From positions 1,105,276-1,169,275 of the forward strand of contig NZ_LYPC01000014.1 in assembly GCF_001700435.1 (NCBI RefSeq): DNA of 64,000 nt, read 5' to 3'. A model generated the notes under the pieces. That model searched no databases. It was not told the DNA's origin and saw nothing but the letters and a program-made list of their open reading frames with translations. Source of the stretch: Paenibacillus pectinilyticus (GTDB taxonomy: Bacteria; Bacillota; Bacilli; Paenibacillales; NBRC-103111). This document shows, piece after piece, positions 46,796 to 55,672 of the stretch (the stretch's first letter is position 1; every line of letters begins with the position of its first letter). Both the position numbers and the translations under genes were made by a program.

Positions 46796-47635
46796 TCATC
46801 GTGGCCGCAAATCGCGGAACGCGGTCGGTTTAAATCCCGTTTGTTCCTTGAACATACGGGAGAAGTAAGACAGCTCCATGCCGAACGCGTCGGCAATTTG
46901 TGAAACATTCAGCTCCGTCGTCAGGAGCAGATCTTTTGCTTTTTCCGAACGAAGGTGGTTCATATATTGGATCGGGGAGTATCCCGTAAATTGTTTGAAG
47001 GCATTGATGAAATAATTCGGATGATAGTGAGCGAGCTGGGCGAGCGTTTCGATCGAAATTTGTTCAGCCATATGCTGTTCCATGTAGCGTAGAACGCCAT
47101 TCATTTTCTCGTAAGTTGGCGTTGTTGCTAGATTCAGCTTAACCGCCGCATTCCCGTCAATAAATTCCGCAATGAGCTCATGTAAGATACCCGTGACCCG
47201 GAATTCGGCCGAGAAGGCGTCACTCCGACGATTGGAAATCAACTTTTCGAACGTTTCTTTCAGTAATACTGGATCCTTCACGACGATCGATGGGGCGGTA
47301 CTCAGAATCTGAAAGAGATCCAAATCCCCAATTTTCGCTGTAAAATGGCACCAATACTTGCCAAACGTATCATCGCTGATCGTTCCATAGGCCTGATCTC
47401 TGCCAGCAGGGAGGAGATACAGCTCACCAGGCTTAGGGTAATAGGTCTGATCGCCAATTTTTACATAGCCTTCGCCTTCGATGATAAAATAAAGCCGATT
47501 CACTGGACATGCGGGGATTACATCCGTCCAGCTTCTCACTACCTTCGTGTACGCGGCATGGTCAACATCTATTTTCACGCGTGCGATATACTTTTTCCAA
47601 AAGGTGTGTTGGCTCAAATTCATATCCGTCTTCAT
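46796..47635 (-). CDS. AraC-family regulator with cupin sensor domain
   Basis: 279 residues. Sensor domain with the cupin stretch YFIIEGEGYVKIGDQTYYPKPGELYLLPAG (about 45-80); C-terminal helix-turn-helix pair, ETLAQLAHYHPNYFINAFKQFTG and SQIADAFGMELSYFSRMFKEQTG. The ATG at 47635 follows AAAAGGG located in the last codons of the TetR gene, whose stop ends four bases earlier, so the two regulators form one operon. It may respond to a different signal than TetR. Targets unknown. Confidence 0.85.
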   Translation of the reverse strand: MKTDMNLSQHTFWKKYIARVKIDVDHAAYTKVVRSWTDVIPACPVNRLYFIIEGEGYVKIGDQTYYPKPGELYLLPAGRDQAYGTISDDTFGKYWCHFTAKIGDLDLFQILSTAPSIVVKDPVLLKETFEKLISNRRSDAFSAEFRVTGILHELIAEFIDGNAAVKLNLATTPTYEKMNGVLRYMEQHMAEQISIETLAQLAHYHPNYFINAFKQFTGYSPIQYMNHLRSEKAKDLLLTTELNVSQIADAFGMELSYFSRMFKEQTGFKPTAFRDLRPR

Positions 47636-47639
47636 CGTC

Positions 47640-48296
47640 TTATATCCCTTTTACAAAAAGCCGACATATGCCATCCGTAAACTTTGCTTTCGAATAGCCA
47701 AGTACGTCTTTATGATAGAGATACTGTTCTGGGAAAACGGAAATCAGAATCGTATTTACGGTCAAAGTGACGTCAATGTCTTCAATTTCACCATGTTGGA
47801 TGGCATGATTAAGGAGCGGGACAAGAATATTACGAAGCCTTACGAAAAAAGGCTTCTTGTGTATGCTAAAGCCGCGTTTATCCGCATGCATGGAGGAGAT
47901 GACGGAAAGCAGTGAGACATTCACATCCACAAAATCGATCACTTCGTGAATACAGGCTGACAGTCGTTTCATACCTGATTCTTCTTCAGATGAGCCTGCC
48001 GCGTATTTTGCCTCGAGCTTATCAATGAATTGCATCGTTGTGGACTTGATCAAATCGCTGCACACATCCCCAATATGGGTATAGCGGCGGTATAGTGTGC
48101 CTTGACCTACACCGGATTCTTTGGCGATTTGATGCATCGTGACGGATTCAATATCGTTCGTTTCCAGCAGCGATTGAGCAGCAGAAAGGATACGGCGGCG
48201 ATACTCGGAATCGCGTTCTTCACGACGACCACTGGGTGGAGTTGACTCCTTATCGGGTTCGCAAAATGTAAAGTTATGATCATCTGGATGCTTCAT
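47640..48296 (-). CDS. TetR-family regulator
   Basis: 218 residues. An N-terminal tail of about 30 charged residues precedes the DNA-binding domain (RRRILSAAQSLLETNDIESVTMHQIAKESGVGQGTLYRRYTHIGDV, about 33-78); the C-terminal about 130 residues are the ligand-binding domain. AGGAGG precedes the ATG. Divergent from a DHA2 exporter whose promoter holds two identical palindromes, so it most likely represses the exporter and its own operon and is released by a drug-like ligand. Confidence 0.88.
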   Translation of the reverse strand: MKHPDDHNFTFCEPDKESTPPSGRREERDSEYRRRILSAAQSLLETNDIESVTMHQIAKESGVGQGTLYRRYTHIGDVCSDLIKSTTMQFIDKLEAKYAAGSSEEESGMKRLSACIHEVIDFVDVNVSLLSVISSMHADKRGFSIHKKPFFVRLRNILVPLLNHAIQHGEIEDIDVTLTVNTILISVFPEQYLYHKDVLGYSKAKFTDGICRLFVKGI

Positions 48297-48363
48297 ATTT
48301 TCGTTCCTCCTGATAGAGAGAGATCGTTATTTGAAAAAAGGACAATGTTAATAAAAAAATCAT

Positions 48364-48413
48364 TTGACTTTGCGGACAATTGTCCGTAACATGAAGAAGC
48401 GGACAATTGTCCC
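48364..48413 (+). promoter_or_regulatory. Exporter promoter with two TetR-type operators
   Basis: TTGACT (48364-48369), 17 bases, TAACAT (48387-48392). The perfect palindrome CGGACAATTGTCCG fills the spacer (48373-48386), and a second copy with one end change (CGGACAATTGTCCC) lies at 48400-48413. Centres are 27 bp apart. Both would be covered when the repressor is bound. Confidence 0.8.
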
Positions 48414-48465
48414 GATTTCTATTGTAACACGACAAGAGAGATATTGTCTAAGGAGGAGTTTTAGG

Positions 48466-49965
48466 ATGAGTCAAACAGCTGTGTCCGGTGGAACTGAGCC
48501 GGAATTTAAGATTACGAGCATTCTGGTGCCGTTAATCGCTATTATCTCAGGCATATTCATGGTTATCCTCGACACGACGGCGATGAACGTTGCGTTGTCG
48601 AAGTTAGTGGTCGATTTCAAAACAGATCTGCCAACCATTCAATGGGCAGTTACAGGGTATATGTTGGCTTCCGCTGCGGTAATTCCGTTAGCAGGTTGGC
48701 TTTCTGACCGTTTTGGAGCCAAAAATGTCTTCTTAACGTCCGTACTTTTATTTACGATAGCCTCGCTATTATGTGCAACACCGAACAGTGCTGAGCTATT
48801 GATCACATTCCGTGTTTTACAAGGCTTGGGTGGGGGCTTTGTTATGCCTGTCGCCATGGCTTATGTATACAGACTTAGTCCTCCCAGCAAAATTGGGCAA
48901 GTCATGGGTATGCTTGGCGTACCGATTCTAATCGCACCAGCGATTGGTCCAATCCTTTCGGGTTGGTTAGTGGAGTACCATTCCTGGCACTGGATTTTCC
49001 TAATTAATTTGCCTGTTGGTATTTTCAGTTTCATTTTTGGTCTTTGGAAGCTGCCAGTTGCAGCACGTAAAAAGGTTGCCGGCTTCGACTTACCAGGTAT
49101 GATTCTGGGGCCAATCGCTTTCGCATCGTTATCCTATGGGATTTCGCAAGGTGCGCAAGGGTGGACGTCAGATAAAGCACTTGGCGGGATGATCGTTGGG
49201 GCAATAGCTCTCATTGCTTTCGTCATTGTTGAATTAAAAGCCAAAATTCCGTTACTCGAGCTGCGCGTGTTCAAGTCGTTCGATTTTTCATTTAGTATAT
49301 TCATTCAATGGGTGATCCAATTCTGTATGTTCAGTGCGATCTTCCTGCTTCCACAATTCTTGCAGCAGGCGCGTGGTTTCGGCGCTTTCGAATCGGGGTT
49401 GACCACGTTCCCGCAAGCCATTGCTTCAGGACTTATGATGCCAATCGGTGGCTATTTATTTGATAAAATTGGCGTGCGTTGGTTGGTTGTTATTGGTCTT
49501 AGCCTTGTTTCAGGAGCGATTTTCCAATATTCCCACATGGATTTGACGACACAAAGAACAGATCTTATTCTACCTCTAGCGATGGCTGGCGCAGGAATGG
49601 GTCTCATGATGATGCCAATCAACTCCCATCTGATCAAAAAAGCTCCGCAAGACTTAGTCAGTCGTGTAACTTCTTTGACAAGTGCGATGCAACAAGTTAT
49701 TAGTTCATTCGGTGTTGCGATCGTAGTTACGATTCTGACGTCCCGTGTGACATCATTAATTAAAGATCAGCATCTGCCAGTCGGTACCCCTGGTGATATG
49801 CAAAAATCCATGATTTCCGTTGCGCCTGCAGCATTTGGCCATACATTCAAAGTGATGATGGTGATCGCGATGTGCGGTATCGTGTTAGGCTTCTTCCTTC
49901 GCCGCGGTAAATCCGAAGTGCATCAAGAAGCGCGCAAAGAAGTGGCGTTTGAGGCTATGCATTAA
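48466..49965 (+). CDS. DHA2-family multidrug MFS exporter
   Basis: 499 residues from the ATG at 48466 (AAGGAGGAG upstream); the frame extends back through the operators but that part is not translated by any visible ribosome site. About 14 membrane segments. Motifs: FMVILDTTAMNVAL (motif D1), GWLSDRFGAKNVF (motif A), RVLQGLGGGFVMPV (motif B), PAIGPILSGWLVEYHSWHWIFLINLPVG (motif C). Proton-driven efflux of drugs or amphiphiles, EmrB/QacA-like. Controlled by the divergent TetR. Confidence 0.9.
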   Translation: MSQTAVSGGTEPEFKITSILVPLIAIISGIFMVILDTTAMNVALSKLVVDFKTDLPTIQWAVTGYMLASAAVIPLAGWLSDRFGAKNVFLTSVLLFTIASLLCATPNSAELLITFRVLQGLGGGFVMPVAMAYVYRLSPPSKIGQVMGMLGVPILIAPAIGPILSGWLVEYHSWHWIFLINLPVGIFSFIFGLWKLPVAARKKVAGFDLPGMILGPIAFASLSYGISQGAQGWTSDKALGGMIVGAIALIAFVIVELKAKIPLLELRVFKSFDFSFSIFIQWVIQFCMFSAIFLLPQFLQQARGFGAFESGLTTFPQAIASGLMMPIGGYLFDKIGVRWLVVIGLSLVSGAIFQYSHMDLTTQRTDLILPLAMAGAGMGLMMMPINSHLIKKAPQDLVSRVTSLTSAMQQVISSFGVAIVVTILTSRVTSLIKDQHLPVGTPGDMQKSMISVAPAAFGHTFKVMMVIAMCGIVLGFFLRRGKSEVHQEARKEVAFEAMH

Positions 49966-49994
49966 GATTGTAAATAGCAAGCCTATGTGATAAA

Positions 49995-50030
49995 AAGGCA
50001 ACCCTTAGATTTGTCTAGGGGCTGCCTCTT
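49995..50030 (+). terminator. Intrinsic terminator after the exporter gene
   Basis: Stem AGGCAaCCCtTAGA / TCTAgGGGcTGCCT with a four-base loop, then CTTT. Confidence 0.75.
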
Positions 50031-50076
50031 TACGTTGAACATACTATTGCTTAGCTGTTGTGTTGCCAATAAGTTT

Positions 50077-51531
50077 TTAAGGCAGGCGAACCGACGCTCG
50101 GTACAATTTACTATTCCAGTCTACCGTGCTTTTAAGTGATTCGGCGACTAGGCGAAGAGGGACATACATCCGGCTGTCCGCCATGATCTGCAAAGGAACG
50201 GGTACGGAGACGGATTTGCCGTTGACCGTAGCGGTGGTACTGCCATCTTTCAGCTTCAACGTGACACCAGCATTCGTAATCGTAGCTGTTCGGGTGGCTG
50301 CATCCCAGGCAAAATTTGCATTCATCGCCGTAATAAAGGGTCGAATGGGAACGACGGTCGTTTCTTTGTCGATGAAGCCGTTAAAATCAGGAATGTATTG
50401 CCCATTGATTTCAATTTGCACTTTAGGCTTATCCAGCTTGCGAACGACGAGCGCATTGCTGAGCTTGCGTCCGGGATAGGTCATCATGGTACCATTGGCA
50501 TAAAGGCCGGAAGATGATCCGCCATCCATGTTCATTGCTTCTTTCAATCCTAGCTGAATCGAAATCGCAGCGAGCTCCAACAAGGTAGCACTCGGGACTG
50601 TTCCCATCACCAATCGATCCGAGCTATCGATGCCGACGAAGCTTCTAGCAGCGCTAGATTGCGTCACTTTTGGGTCTGAAAAGCCGTCGCGCTGCACATT
50701 GATATCGGTAGCACCGTTTGTAACCAACTTCGGACCGACGCCGATCGCGGCCAGCCAAGTTTTGGCATCGAGGTTGCTTCCACCCTCACCTTTGGCTACA
50801 AGATCCGTCGTAATGCGATCCCCTACGTCTAGCTTGGTCAGCACGTTTTGCCTATTGTTAGCACTGTTGCCAACGAAGAGCACATATCCGCCTGCTGGAA
50901 CGGCCACGGAATCTTGGATAATGCGCGTGACGAGTCCATCGCTGATAACGACTTTAGTCCCGTTTGGAAACCCGATCCAACGGCCAAAATCCGGCGTATA
51001 CCAGACAATCTGGTCGGTGCTCGTGTCGCCATAGTATTTATTAATGCCCCAAGGATTGATGGTATACGTTCCGCCACCTTCACTGGTGCGAACAGCAATA
51101 TCGAGATTCACATATTGAATGTCCGGTATTTTATCTTTGTTCAGAAAAAGTGTTTGATTCTCCCCCGAATGCATCGGTTCGCCGGATTTCAACAAAGTCC
51201 CGTTAGGGTAACGGATGTAAGGGTCACTTTCGTACGCGTTGAAAAAAGTCCCATTAATGGCGGCAACTGCGTTCTCGCGGCTAGCCATAGATTGCAAGGC
51301 ATCATCATGCCCGATGCCTCCATCGGCCAAAGCGGGAACAAGTTCTAAGGTTGGATCTGTAAGATCAACCGTGACCACATTGACAGTGAAGTTTTTACCT
51401 GATGCATATACGAGTTTCGTGCTTGCATTAACAGACGGAGAGTACGCAGCAGATGCAGGTGAGCTACGAACGAAGAGCGTTGCAGCAAACAGTACGGCAG
51501 TGCAGGTTATGATTAATTTTCGTGAGAACAT
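50077..51531 (-). CDS. Secreted phosphodiester glycosidase-domain (NAGPA) protein with stalk-like C-terminal domain
   Basis: 484 residues from the ATG at 51531 (AAAGGAG upstream); the upstream extension of the frame has no start signal. Signal peptide about 1-28 (ending ASA-A). Residues about 60-365: NAGPA/DUF2233 domain, with AINGTFFNAY, the ARSFVGIDSSDRLVMGT block and NMDGGSSSGLYANG, the signature of phosphodiester glycosidases such as the lysosomal uncovering enzyme. Residues about 370-484: a copper-amine-oxidase N-terminal-like domain (PIRPFITAMNANFAWD; YVPLRLVAESLKSTVDWN), common in Paenibacillus secreted proteins and thought to bind the cell surface. Likely acts on teichoic-acid-like or exopolysaccharide phosphodiesters; substrate inferred. 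Confidence 0.85.
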   Translation of the reverse strand: MFSRKLIITCTAVLFAATLFVRSSPASAAYSPSVNASTKLVYASGKNFTVNVVTVDLTDPTLELVPALADGGIGHDDALQSMASRENAVAAINGTFFNAYESDPYIRYPNGTLLKSGEPMHSGENQTLFLNKDKIPDIQYVNLDIAVRTSEGGGTYTINPWGINKYYGDTSTDQIVWYTPDFGRWIGFPNGTKVVISDGLVTRIIQDSVAVPAGGYVLFVGNSANNRQNVLTKLDVGDRITTDLVAKGEGGSNLDAKTWLAAIGVGPKLVTNGATDINVQRDGFSDPKVTQSSAARSFVGIDSSDRLVMGTVPSATLLELAAISIQLGLKEAMNMDGGSSSGLYANGTMMTYPGRKLSNALVVRKLDKPKVQIEINGQYIPDFNGFIDKETTVVPIRPFITAMNANFAWDAATRTATITNAGVTLKLKDGSTTATVNGKSVSVPVPLQIMADSRMYVPLRLVAESLKSTVDWNSKLYRASVRLP

Positions 51532-51743
51532 GTGGAAGTCTCCTTTGGTTAGAGGATGTCGAAAATTGTGAAATGCTGGTGGGATATCTATACCATTCGG
51601 AGCAAAACTAGGATTTAAGACGCTGGGCATAACGGATATAGTTTGATATGGTGAATTAGGTTATTTTAAAATACCTACTTTCCAAAAGTAACATTGTAAC
51701 TTATTATTATCGTATAGAATCTATATACAAGGTAGGAGGCCCC

Positions 51744-52517
51744 ATGATGTTATCACCCGTATTTTTGGCCCACGGATCACCATTTACGATTTTCGAGCAA
51801 TCCGAGTTCACTGCATTTTTGAATCAATTCGGAAAAGAGAACCGTCCTAAAGCTATTGTTATCTTCTCAGCGCATTTCGAAAGCGAAATAACAACAATCG
51901 CGGCAACGGACGATGTTCATGAAATGGAGTATGACTATTACGGATTTCCGCCCGAATTCTATCAAGTACAGTATCCTGCGAGAGGATCAAACATCGTCGC
52001 TTCCATTGTGGAGGAACGGTTGCTCGAGCGTAACATTCCAGTTCAAAGGAAATATCGTGGCTTAGATCATGGTGTATTTCCGATTATGAGGCATGCCTAC
52101 CCAGAGGCTGATATTCCGATTGTCCCCGTTTCTGTGAATGCCTTCTTACCAGCAAGGGAACAGTTTGCTATCGGGGAAGCGTTACAGGGGCTCGAGACAA
52201 GCGGGATTTTAGTGATCGGCAGCGGGTTTTTGACGCACAATTTCAATGAAATTGACAGAAATCCAGATGCTGCTCCTCGTCAATGGGCTGTGGAATTTAC
52301 AGATTGGATTCGCGAAAAAGTCCTCGCCAGGGATATCGAATCCTTAGTAAATTACGAAACACTGGCTCCACATGCGAAGAGGGCGGTACCCCGTGCTGAG
52401 CACTTTGTCCCTTTGCTTATAGCGCTGGGAAGTGGAACGCCAGGTCGTGAAAGCCGTGTCTTGCACAGCGGTCCAATCAAACATGGCTCTATGAGCAATT
52501 TAAGTTTTCAGTTTTAA
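51744..52517 (+). CDS. DODA-type extradiol dioxygenase family protein
   Basis: 257 residues, LigB/4,5-DOPA-dioxygenase superfamily. Metal-ligand histidines in the expected places: H10 (LAHGSPF), H44 (FSAHFES) and H165 (GFLTHNF); H109 (LDHGVFP) and H117 (MRHAYP) complete the active-site set. Ring cleavage of catechol-type substrates, as in E. coli YgiD, is the family activity. TAGGAGG precedes ATG ATG. Transcribed alone, with its own terminator. Confidence 0.88.
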   Translation: MMLSPVFLAHGSPFTIFEQSEFTAFLNQFGKENRPKAIVIFSAHFESEITTIAATDDVHEMEYDYYGFPPEFYQVQYPARGSNIVASIVEERLLERNIPVQRKYRGLDHGVFPIMRHAYPEADIPIVPVSVNAFLPAREQFAIGEALQGLETSGILVIGSGFLTHNFNEIDRNPDAAPRQWAVEFTDWIREKVLARDIESLVNYETLAPHAKRAVPRAEHFVPLLIALGSGTPGRESRVLHSGPIKHGSMSNLSFQF

Positions 52518-52527
52518 TATCGATAAT

Positions 52528-52571
52528 AAAATGGTAGCCGAGGACTATTTGAGTCTTTGGCTACCATTTTT
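52528..52571 (+). terminator. Intrinsic terminator after the dioxygenase gene
   Basis: AAAATGGTAGCC / GGCTACCATTTTT around a 19-base loop. Confidence 0.85.
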
Positions 52572-52579
52572 GTTCCACG

Positions 52580-52690
52580 TTAGGGTTAGTCGTTTTCTTC
52601 AACTTAGAGCGAGCGAAGCGCGGCTGCTGCACTGAGTAAGTCGAATTCTTCGACTTACCGTGAGAGAACGAGCCCTTCGATCCGATTTAG
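52580..52690. repeat. Degenerate 51-bp two-unit hairpin repeat
   Basis: TTAGTCG(TTTTC) at about 52586 and TAAGTCGAATTCTTCGACTTA at about 52637, 51 bases apart, with a GCTGCAC stretch preceding the second copy as in the 9.2-kb copy. The palindromic core with GTCG / CGAC arms places it in the same family as arrays A and B. Confidence 0.5.
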
Positions 52691-52708
52691 TTGCTTTTTA
52701 TTCCGAAA

Positions 52709-55672
52709 TTACCAAGTCCTCCGCAGCGTAAACAAATCCTGCAATTCATCATTCGAAAGCTCCGTGATCCAGCCTTCGGAGGAGGAGATGACGTTGTCGC
52801 TGAGGCTCATTTTGCTCTCGAGCATCTCGTCTATGCGCTCTTCGAGTGTGCCGAGCGAGATGAACTTGTGCACCTGGACATTCCGCGTCTGCCCCATACG
52901 GTAAGCGCGATCGGTCGCTTGGTTCTCGACAGCGGGATTCCACCAACGGTCAAAGTGGAACACGTGGTTCGCCGCGGTTAAGTTCAACCCAACGCCGCCG
53001 GCTTTCAGCGACAGCACGAAGATATTCGGTCCCTCGCCGTCAGCGGCTTGGAACCGTTCAATCATGCGGTCGCGCTCTTGCTTCGGCGTGCTCCCGTTGA
53101 GGTAGAACACCGGCTCCCTGCGCTGCGCGGAAAGCACATTCGCCAGCATGCGGCCCATGCCCACATACTGCGTGAAGATCAAACACGAATCGCCTTCGTC
53201 GCGCAGCTCATCGACCATCGCAACCAGCCGCTCTAGCTTCGCCGAGCGCAGGACCAACGCTTCGCGGCCATCCTCGTTCTGCACCATTTCCTCCGCCAGC
53301 TCCGCTTCCTTCGTGAGCAGCATCGGATGATCACACAGCTGCTTCAGCTGTGTCAAAGCGCCAAGGATCGCGCCCTTGCGCTCCATGCCTTCTAGCTTTT
53401 GCATCCGCTCCATGAGATCCTTGACGGTCTGCTCATACATCGCGCCTTGCTCGGCGGTCAAGTTGATGTAGACCTTCATTTCCAGCTTATCCGGTAAATC
53501 CAGTTGGATGGCAGGATCTTTCTTTTTGCGGCGCAGCATAAAGGGTTTCACCAACTGCTGCAGCTGCGCGGTCCGTTCCGTATCTTGATGTTTCTCGATC
53601 GGGTTCGCGAAGCGAATTTGAAAGCCGCGCTGGTTCCCGAGATAGCCAGGATTTAAGAAATCATAGATGGACCACAGCTCTGATAAGCGATTCTCAATCG
53701 GTGTCCCGGTCAAAGCAATGCGGTGTACCGCGTTCAAAGAGCGTATCGCCGCTGATTGTTTGTTTTGCGCGTTTTTGATATTCTGTGCCTCGTCTAGACA
53801 GAGAGAGCTCCACATATAAGGCTGAAGTGTTTCTTGGTCCATGAGGGCTGTCGTGTAAGAGGTGAGGACGATATCGATTCCTTGCAAAGCATCATCTAGT
53901 GCCCCGCCACTGAGTCGACCCTTCCCGTAGTGGAGCATGACGTTAAGTTCTGGAGCGAAGCGAGCAAGCTCCTTCTGCCAGTTGCCAAGTACGGATGTCG
54001 GGCAGATCAATAAGGCGGGCTGCTCAGAAACCGGCTTATGATGCAGCAAATAGGTGATGAATTGGACGGTTTTACCTAGCCCCATATCATCGGCTAAGCA
54101 GGCGCCAAGCCCGAATTTGCGCAGATAAGTCAGCCAAGTATACCCTTGATGCTGATAACCGCGAAGCTCAGCACGCAAGCCTTGCGGGACGGGAATTATC
54201 TCGAGGTCGGAAGGCTGCCCAAGCTGTTTGAGCAAAGCCATCAGATGCCCATTTAGCTCAACTTCTAACTGCAAGCGGGCTTCCTCTTCAGGATCCATGT
54301 CTTCCGGAGGTTCGCCATCCCATGAAGCTTTTACTTTATCCCGTTCCAATTCACTTAATAGATGGAGTTGGAAAATATCTTGCAAAGACAAGCCCTCAGC
54401 AGGATCAATACTATCCATCAACCTGCGAATTTGTTCGAGGAAGGCAGGGTCTAGGTAGATCCATTGCCCACGGAAACGCACGAGCCGCTCGTTGCGAGTG
54501 AGTAAACTATTGAACTCGGCTTCACTCAATTCGGAATCCCCAATGGCGATTCGCCAATCGAAGTTAACCAGCGAGTTCATCCCGAACAGGGACTCGCTTT
54601 TCCCTCCGCCGCCAGCGCCGCTTCCAGCTTCGGCTGCAACCTTCGCGCTGAGTCGCGGCTTCCGCTTCGCTGCCGCTTCCCACCATGCGGGCAGCATGAC
54701 GTTCCAGCCATCCTCTAACAGGATGCGGCTGTCTTTGGTAAGGAAAGTCCACGCGGAATCGTCGCTGATCGCATGCGCGAGCAGTTCACCATCATCGGCC
54801 ATGCGTGGCAAAGCTTCTAGCAAACGTGTGACCCAGCCAGGTGCACGTTCAACCACATGCGGCGTCCATTCGGAGGCCCATTGGCCTGAGGCTGTACCGT
54901 CGACATGCAGACGAATGGGTGTCAGCAGGGTGCTGTCTTGTTTATCCTGAAGCACGAGGCGCAAACGCCATTCGTCGTCCAGTTCATCAGGCTCAAGCAG
55001 CTGCAGCGCAGGGCGGAAAGGGGCTGTATCCGGTCGCCATCCCATGGCCGAGAGCCATTCATTCTCTGTGAAAGCAGCAGGGGAGTCAGCCACAATCGGC
55101 TTCTTCGCATTGTTAAATAAGGCCGGAAATTCACGACGTAAATCCGCCATAGCGGCATCTGTAGCATAATGGGCTTCCACAACAGCAGCCGAGAAAGCTG
55201 CTTGTAATCCCTTCAATCCCTCGCCGAAGTCCTCTAGGCCTTCCAGCATGTCCCAATCGATGTCTGCTAACTCTTGTGCACTTCGATCCCAGGTCCATTG
55301 CAGTTGTCCATTACGAAAAGCATCATAGCTTGGAATGAAATGGCCGTTCTGCGCAGCTTCATGAAGAGCAGGGGCTATCTGCAACATATGCTGCGCGGTA
55401 TCAGTGCCCATTTCCCAGCTAACAATATCCATGAAATTAGGTTCAGCAAAAAAAGCGATCACCTGCTCAACAGGGAGGATCGTTACGGTGACTTCACCAG
55501 CTTGATGCGACTCTAGTGTCGTTCCATAGAGCGAGGGAGTGTGCCAAGTAAACAGCAGCTTACGGAAGTGATCGCCAGATACGTCTCTACCATCTTTGAA
55601 GCCCCATAATAAGGCATCTCCACTGATTGTTAGGGTCATGCATAATGACATTTCATGCAATTTGGTGCTCAT
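52709..55672 (-). CDS. SNF2-family helicase-like ATPase
   Basis: 987 residues from the ATG at 55672, which overlaps the stop of the upstream SWIM gene (ATGA), so the two are coupled. N-terminal about 460 residues: the long SNF2-associated region of bacterial members, with an Ala/Gly/Lys-rich hinge near 370. ATPase core: Walker A DDMGLGKT (about 529), DEAQ box (about 625), SYTTALM, TGTPIENRLSELWSIYDFL, motif V SLKAGGVGLNLTAANHVFHFD, and motif VI DRAYRMGQ near the end. Translocates on double-stranded DNA rather than unwinding it. Its exact role is unknown. The SWIM partner probably acts in the same complex. Confidence 0.92.
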   Translation of the reverse strand: MSTKLHEMSLCMTLTISGDALLWGFKDGRDVSGDHFRKLLFTWHTPSLYGTTLESHQAGEVTVTILPVEQVIAFFAEPNFMDIVSWEMGTDTAQHMLQIAPALHEAAQNGHFIPSYDAFRNGQLQWTWDRSAQELADIDWDMLEGLEDFGEGLKGLQAAFSAAVVEAHYATDAAMADLRREFPALFNNAKKPIVADSPAAFTENEWLSAMGWRPDTAPFRPALQLLEPDELDDEWRLRLVLQDKQDSTLLTPIRLHVDGTASGQWASEWTPHVVERAPGWVTRLLEALPRMADDGELLAHAISDDSAWTFLTKDSRILLEDGWNVMLPAWWEAAAKRKPRLSAKVAAEAGSGAGGGGKSESLFGMNSLVNFDWRIAIGDSELSEAEFNSLLTRNERLVRFRGQWIYLDPAFLEQIRRLMDSIDPAEGLSLQDIFQLHLLSELERDKVKASWDGEPPEDMDPEEEARLQLEVELNGHLMALLKQLGQPSDLEIIPVPQGLRAELRGYQHQGYTWLTYLRKFGLGACLADDMGLGKTVQFITYLLHHKPVSEQPALLICPTSVLGNWQKELARFAPELNVMLHYGKGRLSGGALDDALQGIDIVLTSYTTALMDQETLQPYMWSSLCLDEAQNIKNAQNKQSAAIRSLNAVHRIALTGTPIENRLSELWSIYDFLNPGYLGNQRGFQIRFANPIEKHQDTERTAQLQQLVKPFMLRRKKKDPAIQLDLPDKLEMKVYINLTAEQGAMYEQTVKDLMERMQKLEGMERKGAILGALTQLKQLCDHPMLLTKEAELAEEMVQNEDGREALVLRSAKLERLVAMVDELRDEGDSCLIFTQYVGMGRMLANVLSAQRREPVFYLNGSTPKQERDRMIERFQAADGEGPNIFVLSLKAGGVGLNLTAANHVFHFDRWWNPAVENQATDRAYRMGQTRNVQVHKFISLGTLEERIDEMLESKMSLSDNVISSSEGWITELSNDELQDLFTLRRTW

